A stretch of DNA of 35,814 nucleotides from the NCBI GenBank assembly GCA_039812705.1, contig JBDIBA010000019.1:1-35814 (forward strand), given 5' to 3'. Below the pieces are notes generated by a model. It saw only the letters and a list, made by a program, of their open reading frames with translations, ran no database searches and had not been told where the DNA came from. The first letter of the stretch is position 1, and each line of letters starts with the position of its first letter. Of this stretch, positions 24,715 to 31,391 are shown piece by piece. A program made the position numbers and the translations under genes. This DNA comes from JBDIBA01 sp039812705. GTDB taxonomy: Bacteria; Actinomycetota; Acidimicrobiia; Acidimicrobiales; JBBSGY01.

Positions 24715-25940
24715 TGCCGAGCTGTTGTTTCGAGATGGTCTTGGATCGTGCTGCACTTTCGCTCAAACGAACGGAAGACATTCGATTCATCAAAGATGTG
24801 TGGGACGTTCAACCGGGCGCTGTTTCCGCTTCCACCCCAAAACCGGAACTCGGAGAGACGTGTGACTCGTCGGTAAAGCGATGTAAATGCAAATGCGACA
24901 GTGGCGCGCAGCTGCTCATCGGGAATCGTGTGAATTGTCTTCCAGATGTGACTGAGCGCGATCAGGTTGCGCGGCGTGTAAAAGCTGTCCACGCTAGTGA
25001 GCCCATGCTTGCGCGGCTGACGTAGGTTGACGCCGTCTGGAAGCGGCGTCGTCGGGTAGTAGCCCTCAGCGAGAAGGTGTCTCTCAGCGAAAGACGCGAT
25101 GCGATCGAGGTCTGCTTTGCTCGGTGCATGGGTTTGCTCTCTTTGTCGGGACCCGCAGCACATGTAGGCGATCTCAACCGGCTCCGCAACCGATCGATCA
25201 AGCGTCTTCTTCTGAAGTGCCACAGAGCAACTGGGGCACGGGAACTCCGCAAGGATCTTGTGCTCGCGAACCGTGTTCCCATACCGTCGACAAACGTCCC
25301 AAATGTTGAAGTCGTGCGCACATGAATTGCACGACACCCTGTAAGCCCACACGACGTAGAGCAGCTCAGTTGCGTTTCGGCACTCCCTGCACTCAGTTGT
25401 GTACAACTGCTGACGCAGGCTTGCTAATGCGTCCATGACTGAGCGGACGGCACCTGCAAATTGTCCTGCGTCTGTTCGGCTTACGAAACGCGGACTGATG
25501 AAAGCGGCAGCGGGGGATAGCTCATTGAGTACGACATCGCATCCGACGGCGGAGCCGGCGACACCGGTCATGCCGCTTCCCGCGAACGGGTCGACAACGA
25601 GACCTCCGTCTGGCAGGTAGTGCCGAAGCAGTTCAGCGATTCCCTGCGGAGGCACCTTCGTGTGGTACGTGTGCGCGTCGTACGAGTAGGTGTTCTTTCC
25701 GGCAGACATCCCGGCTATCGGCGGAAGATCGGCAGTTCGGGCAGGCGACTTGTGTTTTTGCAGGAGGTCCGTCAGTTCGATTGGCGGGTCCGTGGTTACG
25801 AACTCGCCGTTCGCGAGTGCATCGAGTACCCCTGTCGCAGGGCGTTCGGACAGCGGAATCGCTTGTGCTTCCGAGGCGCGTTTGCGTCGATTGCCCAGCC
25901 CCGTGCTGGCAAAGGGGGATGTATCCCCGGAGTCAGGCAT
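24657..25940 (-). pseudogene. DNA methyltransferase truncated before its catalytic motif
   Basis: The 427-residue product matches the N-terminal two thirds of a class of large N6/N4-type DNA methyltransferases. It shows YDAHTYHTKVPPQGI, the AdoMet-binding motif VVDPFAGSGMTG (Asp117-Gly126), and an inserted zinc-ribbon region with CxxC pairs at 184/187, 204/207 and 235/238. The segment SVDSFYTPRNLIALSHIW (YTPRNL at 321-326) follows. In the full-length proteins I remember, the run ending GSAT is followed within about 10-15 residues by the catalytic TDPPF/Y motif and a 200-300-residue C-terminal part. Here the frame ends SGSATTIDTG-stop, and neither of the other two frames downstream restores the motif. 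It is thus broken by a DNA junction near 24660, not by a simple frameshift. It should bind AdoMet but not methylate DNA. Confidence 0.7.
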
Positions 25941-26008
25941 CGAGCCGTTGCGTAACGCGATCAGACGCTCTCGTGTTGCCGGGCTGGGTTCACCGGAGCC
26001 GTCGCGTT

Positions 26009-26812
26009 TTACTGTTGACCGGAGCTATTTGTCATGGCCCGCAGCCGCTGCAAAGACGCATCTGCTCGACTCACCGACGCGCCAGCTCGAGTGGCTAGAG
26101 CGTTATCCCAAACGGCGTTGTTCCAGGCGCGATACACCGTGAAGGCTCTCAGTTCGCTGGCGTCTACCTGTGGTGCAGAAGACACGTCCAAAAGAGCAAA
26201 TGCCAAGGCTCGGGGTCCGAACTGCAGGTCCTCCAAGTCGACCCATATGACTCCGTCTCGAGTGGGGACGGCGTTGGCAATGTATGCATCACCGTGTATC
26301 GGGACCAGTTTCCAATCACGCTCGAGCAATGGCTCGACGAACGCCGTTTCCAAAGCCGTGAGCTCATCGGCGGTTGTTCCTTCGAAGTCTCGAAGGGTTG
26401 CCGATGTCAACTCGTATTTCTCCGTCCAGAGAGGGAACTCGACATCGACGCATTCAATCTCTGAGAGAAAGCAGTCGAGTTCTACCGCCAGCTTCGAGTC
26501 ATTGGGTGTCGAGCCGTCAGTGGCGATCTCCTGTGTGAAGAGCACGCTCGCTCCGTTACGATGGACAAGGAGTGGGACATCCTCGGCGGGCCGCACGACG
26601 CGACGAGTGAACGGTGCAAGGGCGGCGATGTTATGCGCTTCAGCGTCCAAACAGTCAGCAAAGGTTGACGACACTTTGGCAATGATTCCGGCACCGACGA
26701 TTCGGTAGACAGCGGTTTTGCTTCCATGGATGGGCTCAACGCCGTCATGATTGACGCCCAACTCAATGAGCGTCCGTTCCAGAATCTCATTTGGGTCGAA
26801 ATCAACGCTCAT
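26009..26812 (-). CDS. APH-fold small-molecule kinase
   Basis: A 267-residue protein of the aminoglycoside phosphotransferase/choline kinase fold. The N-lobe contains AVYRIVGAGIIAKVSS with Lys46 as the ATP-binding lysine. The C-lobe has the catalytic loop IHGDAYIANAV (HGDxxxxN at 173-180) and the metal-binding VDLEDLQFGP (191-200). The motifs are complete, so it should be active. The substrate is not readable from sequence: sugars, choline or antibiotics are all possible, and resistance should not be assumed. The start ATG 26812 overlaps the stop of the upstream gene as ATGA, so it was built to be coupled to that gene. It lies 68 bases ahead of the broken methyltransferase. Confidence 0.85.
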   Translation of the reverse strand: MSVDFDPNEILERTLIELGVNHDGVEPIHGSKTAVYRIVGAGIIAKVSSTFADCLDAEAHNIAALAPFTRRVVRPAEDVPLLVHRNGASVLFTQEIATDGSTPNDSKLAVELDCFLSEIECVDVEFPLWTEKYELTSATLRDFEGTTADELTALETAFVEPLLERDWKLVPIHGDAYIANAVPTRDGVIWVDLEDLQFGPRALAFALLDVSSAPQVDASELRAFTVYRAWNNAVWDNALATRAGASVSRADASLQRLRAMTNSSGQQ

Positions 26813-27342
26813 GTCAGCGTCCTCGTAGGCGGCGTGATTCCATCGTTCCTGTCGCTAGCTACTGATTTCTCCATGTACCGTCGACCCACACCCGTCTCGA
26901 CATAGCCGAGAGAAACGAAATGAGCGCGCATCTGAGAGGGATCATTGATCATCTTCAGACGATCGGGATCGTTGCGATGCTGTTCGGCAAAGGCGATACC
27001 GTCTCGCGCACCATGCAACGCCCATGATCCGAAGGTTCGATCAGCCCCCTTCGCAGTCCATGCGCTTAGGCGCGTTCGAGCAAATTCGTCAGGCATGCCG
27101 TACTCAGAACCCGCAGTCAACATGCAGCACTCGCGAAACGCGGCGCGCCAAGTGGCGAATGGTGACGTATTGAACCTCGTTACGGCAGCGACTTCGGGCA
27201 TGAATTCGATTCGAGGAATGGCCGAGAGTACGTCGAGATTGGACTCAGCCTTCAACGCGGCCATCGCCGAACGTCGCACCAATTTTGGCCCTCCGTACCC
27301 ATAAACGAGATCGTTGATGGGGTTCTGTGCCTGCCACCTCAT
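26809..27342 (-). pseudogene. N-terminally truncated protein, glycan-related family likely
   Basis: From ATG 27342 there are 177 residues, beginning abruptly inside conserved sequence: WQAQNPINDLVYGYGGPKL, followed by VTRFNTSPFATWRAAFREC and an HGARDGIAFAE helix region. I remember the NPI-x-x-YGYGG-x-KL and TRFNTxPFxTWRxxFREC motifs from the C-terminal part of larger, glycosyltransferase-associated proteins of phages and bacteria, but cannot name the family. The expected N-terminal part is absent; the frame upstream of 27342 runs antisense through an unrelated glycosyltransferase fragment. It ends in ATGA overlap with the APH-fold kinase. Confidence in the coding nature is good, in the identity low. 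Confidence 0.6.
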
Positions 27343-27997
27343 CGCCGACGTGGACGAATTCGTTACGCTTCCAGTGGCCTTGGATGACCTGATCGCAGGT
27401 GCCAACGCCGACGGAAGACGAGTCATCCCTGGCGTTCTACACGACCGCATCGGAAATGGCGGCGCGATCCTCGACTGGGATGGGTCGGTGTCGCTCGATG
27501 AGCGCTATCCGCTCGGTGGATTCCTTACTCATGCACTTCTTCACGGCGATCCTCCCAAGATCGTCTTCGCAAAACCGGATGCCGATGTCGCTCACGGAAA
27601 TCACTGGAGTTTTACTGAAGACGAAGTACCTCGAGTGGTGCTCACCGTGAATCACTTCAAATGGCGCGATGGCATCGACCGCGAACTGCGGCGCCGAGTT
27701 GCCGAATTCGATGCAGGCAACTGGGTCGGGTGTACGGATGCAGTTCGAGATGAAGCAGCAAGGTTTGTTGGTCATCTAGATGAGAACAGTGGATGCGTCG
27801 ACCTGAATTTGCGTGGTGCCATGTTCGCCCCATCCACTGTCGACAAAGTGCGAACCGACTGGCAGAGCACAGGGGTGCGGGTAAAGCAAATGTGGGACGA
27901 CTTCTTTCGCAACCGTTCAAAGGACATGGAGCTGCAAGCGGGCTACCCAATGGACTCACTCCCATTGAGTGGAGATGCCGCTCAGGGCATTGCCTAA
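27317..27997 (+). pseudogene. Glycosyltransferase fragment lacking its N-terminus
   Basis: The frame (226 residues from ATG 27317; TTG 27314 also possible) begins almost directly at CHLIADVDEFVTLP, the metal-binding D-x-DEF motif that normally lies about 90-110 residues into Glyco_tranf_2_4/GT92-like enzymes. The remainder fits the rest of that fold: RYPLGGFLTHALLHG, PPKIVFAKPDADVAHGNHWSF (Lys and GNH), VVLTVNHFKWRDGID. The nucleotide-binding first half is missing and the upstream in-frame codon at 27302 is a stop. It faces the other truncated gene head to head, overlapping by 26 bases. The stop at 27995-27997 lies inside the left terminal repeat of the mobile element candidate, so the C-terminus may be cut as well. 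Confidence 0.65.
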
Positions 27998-28005
27998 CTG
28001 CGGCT
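27985..28005 (+). repeat. Left terminal inverted repeat candidate
   Basis: GGGC followed by GCCTAACTGCGGCT pairs with the right-end sequence in opposite orientation. It overlaps the stop codon of the glycosyltransferase fragment. Similarity is moderate and could arise by chance in a targeted search. Confidence 0.35.
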
Positions 28006-28023
28006 GGCGTGGGCTGGTAACTC

Positions 28024-28260
28024 CTAGCGGTGATCAAACATGTCGATGTTCTGAAGCAGCTTGACCACGGTCGTGTTGAGCGCTCCGGCAACCTTCGTAA
28101 GTGTCTCCAGCGTTGGTAGCTTGAGTCCGCGTTCGATCTCTGACAGGTACTGAAGTGAGATGCCTGCTTGTTTTGCCGTGGCCTTCAACGCAAGACCTTG
28201 TCGCTGGCGTCGCTCGCGGATTCGACCCCCTAGCTCGGATGCACCGTCTTCAAGCGACAT
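28024..28260 (-). CDS. XRE-family HTH transcriptional regulator
   Basis: The 78-residue product is essentially one Cro/CI-type helix-turn-helix domain: IRERRQRQGLALKATAKQAG, then the recognition helix region SLQYLSEIERGLKLPTLETL, then helix 5 (KVAGALNTTVVKLLQ). I chose ATG 28260 because TACAAT (28268-28273, minus strand) is placed so that transcription would begin at or next to this ATG, giving a leaderless mRNA; starts at 28269 and 28281 are open but would lie over or upstream of that box. It is divergent from the integrase-like/transposase pair. An 18-bp perfect inverted repeat lies between them, so it very likely represses the pair and itself. Confidence 0.88.
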   Translation of the reverse strand: MSLEDGASELGGRIRERRQRQGLALKATAKQAGISLQYLSEIERGLKLPTLETLTKVAGALNTTVVKLLQNIDMFDHR

Positions 28261-28267
28261 GGTTCGC

Positions 28268-28273
28268 ATTGTA
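28268..28273 (-). promoter_or_regulatory. -10 box TACAAT for the XRE gene
   Basis: On the minus strand TACAAT matches the -10 consensus at five of six positions and ends 7 bases before ATG 28260, the layout of a leaderless actinobacterial gene. The -35 region would fall at about 28291-28296, inside the operator arm, and is not consensus. Confidence 0.5.
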
Positions 28274-28286
28274 ACCAGCAATGCGA

Positions 28287-28316
28287 TTGAATTCTGCTCA
28301 CAGCTGAATCTATTAT
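28287..28316 (+). promoter_or_regulatory. Promoter for the integrase-like/transposase operon
   Basis: TTGAAT (28287-28292) and TATTAT (28311-28316) are separated by 18 bases on the plus strand, a good sigma-70-type match. The -10 box lies in the loop of the 18-bp inverted repeat, so one operator arm fills the spacer and the other covers the transcription start near 28323. The leader to ATG 28430 is then about 107 bases without a clear SD. Confidence 0.5.
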
Positions 28317-28332
28317 TCAGCTGTGAGCAGAA
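28292..28332. promoter_or_regulatory. 18-bp perfect inverted repeat: paired operators
   Basis: Bases 28292-28309 and 28315-28332 are perfect inverted copies with a 5-base spacer (CTATT). Each arm contains an imperfect palindrome of its own, TTCTGCTCACAGCTGAA on the left and its reverse complement on the right, with symmetric TTC-n-GCT ... AGC-n-GAA bases. This looks like two operator sites 24 bases apart, just over two helical turns, suited to cooperative binding of two XRE dimers on one DNA face. Confidence 0.7.
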
Positions 28333-28429
28333 GTAGCAGCTCAGTAGCTATTTACCATTTGTCCAGCCAAGCGGGAATCGCGCTGCGGCGAGCGCCGTCA
28401 GAGGCAACCCGCGACACAGTGGCTCGACG

Positions 28430-29500
28430 ATGTCCACTCACATCGCACACCCACCGCCGACCGCTAGCCGACTCGAAGAGCTCGGCAACCGTTTGGCGTC
28501 CGCTCTCTACAACGGCCCCCGTTCGTTGGAGATGCTTGATTTCATTGCACTCGGCGAGGTGTTCCTCGTGGCGATAGACGGCGACGAACTGCTGTCACCA
28601 GAAGCTGCGTTGACGCTCGTTGCTTCCCGGCTCGCCGATGCCGTCGATCGAGGCGACTACGCCGAGACCACAGTGACCAAGGCAATGGGCCTTCAGTCTC
28701 GTTTTGCGAAGTACCTCAGCCGAGCCAAGCGTATTGATGACATCACCGATGTCTGCACCCAAAACGTGGTCGATTGGATCGAAGCACCATCGATGAAGGA
28801 TGGTGGCAAACTTCCGAGCGCTCGCACGAAAGACAACCGTCGTTGGGCGGCAGATCTGTTCTTCCGGGAGCTACGAGCGCTCGGCGTCTTTGAGGGCGAC
28901 CCGTTGCTTGACGTGGGCGTCTTGCGTGACAAGCGTCGTGGTGTTCGGGCTCTAACTGACGCAGAGGTCGAACTTTGCAGGCTGCACAGCTTCACCAGTC
29001 GTCGTGACACCCGCCGCCCGGTCGGTTGGGCAATTGCGGAAGCGGGTGCCAGCACGTCGGGGATCTCGAACGTCGTTGTTGCCGACGTCGACATCAAAGG
29101 AAGGCGGGTTTGGCTCTGCGGTGGACGTCAACTTCCTCGCTGGGGTGAGCTGACGACATGGGGCGTCGTGCAACTGCAGCGTCGCATCGAAGCACTCGAT
29201 CACGAACCCACTGTCGGCCTCGTCTACGACGGGAATGGGTCTCTCGAAAGCAAGCAAGCTTCTGCGTGCGACATCGTGCATGAGACACTCGGGCGAGCAG
29301 GGCTACGTCGTGACCCGGCGGTCAAGCCAGCATCGTTGCGCATCTGGTTGGCACGGCGCATCTTCGAAGAGACGCACGATGTCGTCGAGGTTGCTCATCG
29401 TCTTGGCTTCCGTGATCTCGACAACGCAGTCGAGTTGCTCGACGTGCCGATGGGCCGTTGTGATGTTCCACCAGCGCACCGCAAAGGCGGTGCGCAATGA
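28430..29500 (+). CDS. Tyrosine-recombinase-fold protein without catalytic residues
   Basis: The 356-residue protein has the two-part layout of a phage-type integrase: a helical core-binding-like domain (about 75-165, RFAKYLSRAKRIDDITDV ... DNRRWAADLFFRELRALG) and a catalytic-like domain (173-340). Aligned by eye with XerC/XerD, the usual G-x-R-x-S/G-E becomes GASTSGIS (207-213), losing the first Arg. The basic hairpin is GGRQLPRWGEL. H-x-L-R becomes ASLR (301-304) with Arg kept and His lost, LGH becomes LGFRD (325-329), and the nucleophilic Tyr region is NAVELLD (332-338) with no Tyr. It should bind DNA but not cut it. Its stop overlaps the transposase start as ATGA, so it probably acts as a partner of that protein. 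Confidence 0.65.
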   Translation: MSTHIAHPPPTASRLEELGNRLASALYNGPRSLEMLDFIALGEVFLVAIDGDELLSPEAALTLVASRLADAVDRGDYAETTVTKAMGLQSRFAKYLSRAKRIDDITDVCTQNVVDWIEAPSMKDGGKLPSARTKDNRRWAADLFFRELRALGVFEGDPLLDVGVLRDKRRGVRALTDAEVELCRLHSFTSRRDTRRPVGWAIAEAGASTSGISNVVVADVDIKGRRVWLCGGRQLPRWGELTTWGVVQLQRRIEALDHEPTVGLVYDGNGSLESKQASACDIVHETLGRAGLRRDPAVKPASLRIWLARRIFEETHDVVEVAHRLGFRDLDNAVELLDVPMGRCDVPPAHRKGGAQ

Positions 29501-31026
29501 CGAAGCGCTCGAAGAAAGACGACAATGTCGTAGAGATCGACAAGCGGGGCCGGGAGGTCAAGCACAAGGTTCGCAATGACCTCGGCATCAGCGACGAAGA
29601 GATGATCGAGGCGCTCCTTCGCAACCCGGCTACCTACGAATTCGCAGATCTGATTCCGGATCCCGAGCGGCACCTCGGCGGACGCCCACGCATCTACCCG
29701 AAGCACTTGATCTTTGTCGTTGCTTGCGTCAACGACATCAAGAAGAGTGCCCGGGCGGCTGAAACAGCGATGAAGGGTGAACGCTTCTGGAGACACATGC
29801 AAGACGTCGTCGCTGAGATGTTTCCCGATGACACATCGATGCATCTGCCAGATCGTTCTCCTGATAGGACTTGGTTCGCCAAGACGTTGAGACGCAAAGG
29901 CATGGATGTCATGCTGGACGGCTTCCGCCATCAATTGACCACAACCGGCATCGAAACTGCAGTCGAAATCGGCTGTCCCATTACCGATAACCAACCCTGG
30001 GAACCGGCGTTGAATCGCATGATCGCTTTCGACGGCAAGGTCATCAAGTCGGCAACGAGTTACGCAAAGGGTGACGAGCGTGAGGTGCGGCTGCTCGACA
30101 AAACAACGGGTGAACTCACAACCGTGAAGCGTCAACGTCGGCACGATCCCGATGCGAAGTTCCACATGCAAGGTGACAAACGCAGGGTGCGAGGCAACAA
30201 GTTCGCAGCAGGCTGGATCCGAGACGTAGGTGAGTATCAGAGTGCTGTGCTGTTCGTCGATCACGTTCCGGACGAGAAGGGCAAACACAACTCTGAGGGC
30301 GACGTCATGATGAAGAACTTCGGGGTCATTGAACCGCTTTTGCCCGGGAACGTTGGCGTGATCACCGACACCGTCAGTCGTGGTGTGCATCTTGATGAGA
30401 TGCAGCGTGAATGGAGTTGGGTTCCGTTTGCCCCGATTGCTGCTGCCAAGGTCGACAAGAAGACCGGGGAACGTCTGGCAGAAAAGGAGGGGTTCATCAG
30501 AAGCCATGCCTTCAAGAACTGCACACGGGGATCCATCGAGATCTGGCATCAAGGTGGCTGGCTGACGAAGGGGATCTATGACGAAAGTGGCAAACGGAAT
30601 CTCGTGCGACTCGAATGGTTGGGCGACCTTCGCCGCAAGAATAAGAAGACCTACCGCATGTACGTGGAGTATCGAGCGGTATGCAGCTGTGGCGAGCACA
30701 CCGAAGTCATTCGTGAGCGTACCCACAGCAATGACGAAGACAAAGCCAGGGGTTTCAACAGAGCTGAAAATGTCAGGCTGGTCCCACCTGGATCAAAGCT
30801 TTACGACGCCATCTACGGCCGCCGGCAAGACGCCGAATCACAGAACCGGCGCATCGATGACTATTTGCCGTTACGTCGTGCTCGCAGCTTTGGTTGGCAA
30901 TGCCAGCTATTTGATCTTGTCGCTCATGCGCACGTGGTGAACTCCATCGCAAAGTACCGCTGGGGCTCAAGTGGCACCATGCGTCGCGATGGTGCCACGC
31001 CTCCTGACGAGCACCTGGCTGCGTGA
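29497..31026 (+). CDS. DDE transposase-like protein
   Basis: The 509-residue protein resembles RNase H-fold DDE transposases. Asp179 in MIAFDGKVIKSA, Asp291 in GVITDTVSRG and Glu447 in RRQDAESQNRRIDD are at plausible spacing (111 and 155 residues between), and the last is followed by the conserved LVAHAHVVNSIAKY helix where most DDE families have an L-x-x-x-N-x-x-A-like segment. The N-terminal part has a helical DNA-binding-like region (RPRIYPKHLIFVVACVNDIK, SARAAETAMKGERFW). A CxC pair (CSCGEH) precedes the last motif. I cannot place it in a known IS family. ATG 29497 overlaps the previous stop, so translation is coupled. It is complete, so the element could still be active. Confidence 0.7.
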   Translation: MTKRSKKDDNVVEIDKRGREVKHKVRNDLGISDEEMIEALLRNPATYEFADLIPDPERHLGGRPRIYPKHLIFVVACVNDIKKSARAAETAMKGERFWRHMQDVVAEMFPDDTSMHLPDRSPDRTWFAKTLRRKGMDVMLDGFRHQLTTTGIETAVEIGCPITDNQPWEPALNRMIAFDGKVIKSATSYAKGDEREVRLLDKTTGELTTVKRQRRHDPDAKFHMQGDKRRVRGNKFAAGWIRDVGEYQSAVLFVDHVPDEKGKHNSEGDVMMKNFGVIEPLLPGNVGVITDTVSRGVHLDEMQREWSWVPFAPIAAAKVDKKTGERLAEKEGFIRSHAFKNCTRGSIEIWHQGGWLTKGIYDESGKRNLVRLEWLGDLRRKNKKTYRMYVEYRAVCSCGEHTEVIRERTHSNDEDKARGFNRAENVRLVPPGSKLYDAIYGRRQDAESQNRRIDDYLPLRRARSFGWQCQLFDLVAHAHVVNSIAKYRWGSSGTMRRDGATPPDEHLAA

Positions 31027-31043
31027 TGCTTCCAACCGCCGGT

Positions 31044-31065
31044 AATCGGCAGTTGAGGCGCGCCC
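31044..31065 (-). repeat. Right terminal inverted repeat candidate
   Basis: Read on the minus strand this is GGGC, GCGCCT and CAACTGCCGATT, matching the left end at GGGC and AACTGCnGnT. It begins 18 bases after the transposase stop. A short GCCG/CGGC hairpin lies next to it. Confidence 0.35.
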
Positions 31066-31190
31066 GGATGTCGATCGTCTCGATCAGAGCACGTCAGTAT
31101 GCGCAATTGAACTTCGACATCGCCCTCTGCCTCGGGCGGGTAACCTGTGTTTCGAGGTTCTGGGTCTGGAACTGGATTTCGCGACAGGTT

Positions 31191-31220
31191 TGTCCCCGTG
31201 AATGTCCCATAGAAAGTCCC
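31191..31220 (+). repeat. Three phased GTCCC repeats beside tRNA-Arg
   Basis: TGTCCC at 31191 and 31203 and AGTCCC at 31215 recur every 12 bases, followed by an AGCTCCC-rich stretch running into the tRNA. Evenly spaced short direct repeats next to a tRNA gene recall the arm-type sites of integrase attachment regions. The rest of the 209-base gap between transposase and tRNA holds the right terminal repeat and nothing else recognisable. Confidence 0.4.
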
Positions 31221-31235
31221 AGCTCCCAGCTCCCT

Positions 31236-31311
31236 GCTCCCGTAGCTCAGGGGATAGAGCAGAGGTTTCCTAAACCTTGTGCCGCAGGTTCGAATCCTGC
31301 CGGGAGCACCA
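31236..31311 (+). tRNA. tRNA-Arg (anticodon CCT)
   Basis: All parts of the cloverleaf are visible: acceptor GCTCCCG/CGGGAGC, D stem GCTC/GAGC, anticodon stem GAGGT/ACCTT with one G-U pair and loop TTCCTAA (anticodon CCT, reading AGG), variable GTGCC, T arm GCAGG-TTCGAAT-CCTGC, discriminator A. The CCA end (31309-31311) is encoded. The gene for the charging enzyme, argS, lies 1.5 kb downstream. Confidence 0.97.
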
Positions 31312-31349
31312 CTTTTGCCGGATGTGGTTTGAAGTTGTTCGGTGGAAAC

Positions 31350-31365
31350 GCGAACAAGTGTTTGC
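31350..31365. promoter_or_regulatory. LexA (SOS) box candidate before the DUF222/HNH gene
   Basis: GCGAACAAGTGTTTGC agrees with the mycobacterial SOS box TCGAACRNRYGTTYGA as I remember it at every defined position except the two outermost bases. It overlaps the -35 hexamer of the promoter of the next gene, where a repressor would block transcription. A partial second half-site (TCGAAC at 31371) follows. Confidence 0.6.
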
Positions 31366-31390
31366 AGCGGTCGAACAGGCGTGCTACATT
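31362..31390 (+). promoter_or_regulatory. Promoter of the DUF222/HNH gene
   Basis: TTGCAG (31362-31367) and TACATT (31385-31390) are 17 bases apart. The start point would fall at about 31397, so the mRNA would be leaderless if translation starts at GTG 31398; ATG 31392 is the next candidate upstream. Confidence 0.5.
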
Positions 31391-31391
31391 G

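Larger units (their letters stand above)
27985..31065 (+). mobile_element. Candidate 3.1-kb XRE / integrase-like / DDE transposable element
   Basis: Three genes form a compact unit: an XRE regulator on the minus strand, and a divergent integrase-fold gene plus DDE transposase-like gene joined by an ATGA overlap. Imperfect inverted repeats bracket exactly these genes: 27985-28005 at the left and 31044-31065 at the right (reverse complement), sharing GGGC, then AACTGCnGnT at the same distance (13 of 21 positions ungapped; 12 of 15 over the inner part with one gap). The right repeat starts 18 bases after the transposase stop; the left one lies 19 bases past the regulator stop. No convincing target-site duplication is seen, so the exact ends are tentative. 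It sits among broken genes and next to a tRNA gene. Confidence 0.5.

Noticed and set aside
25782..25799. TTDPPIEL in the methyltransferase N-terminus as catalytic motif IV
   Set aside because: It lies about 65 residues before the AdoMet-binding motif in a region with no supporting context. In this class the catalytic DPPF/Y follows the YTPRNL and GSAT segments, so this DPP is probably fortuitous.
26009..26812. Antibiotic-resistance aminoglycoside phosphotransferase
   Set aside because: Only the general fold motifs are present. The fold is shared by choline, sugar and protein kinases, and the coupled neighbour points to a glycan-related role.
28323..28577. 84-codon plus-strand frame between the operator and the integrase-like gene
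   Set aside because: It overlaps the start of the integrase-like gene in another frame, has low-complexity Ser/Arg composition and no ribosome binding site.
29395..30726. 443-codon minus-strand frame opposite the transposase-like gene
   Set aside because: Although long and open, it is antisense to a frame with DDE motifs and coupled translation. Its composition (His, Leu, Val rich) is that of a shadow of a high-GC gene.
31236..31311. tRNA-Arg as the proven integration site of the island
   Set aside because: The accessory genes lie on the 5' side of the tRNA, the integrase-like protein lacks catalytic residues, and I see no partial copy of the tRNA 3' end at the other boundary near 24660.
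31023..31391. N-terminal extension of the DUF222/HNH frame
   Set aside because: The frame is open upstream but would translate the tRNA gene, and a promoter with a LexA box lies just before ATG 31392.
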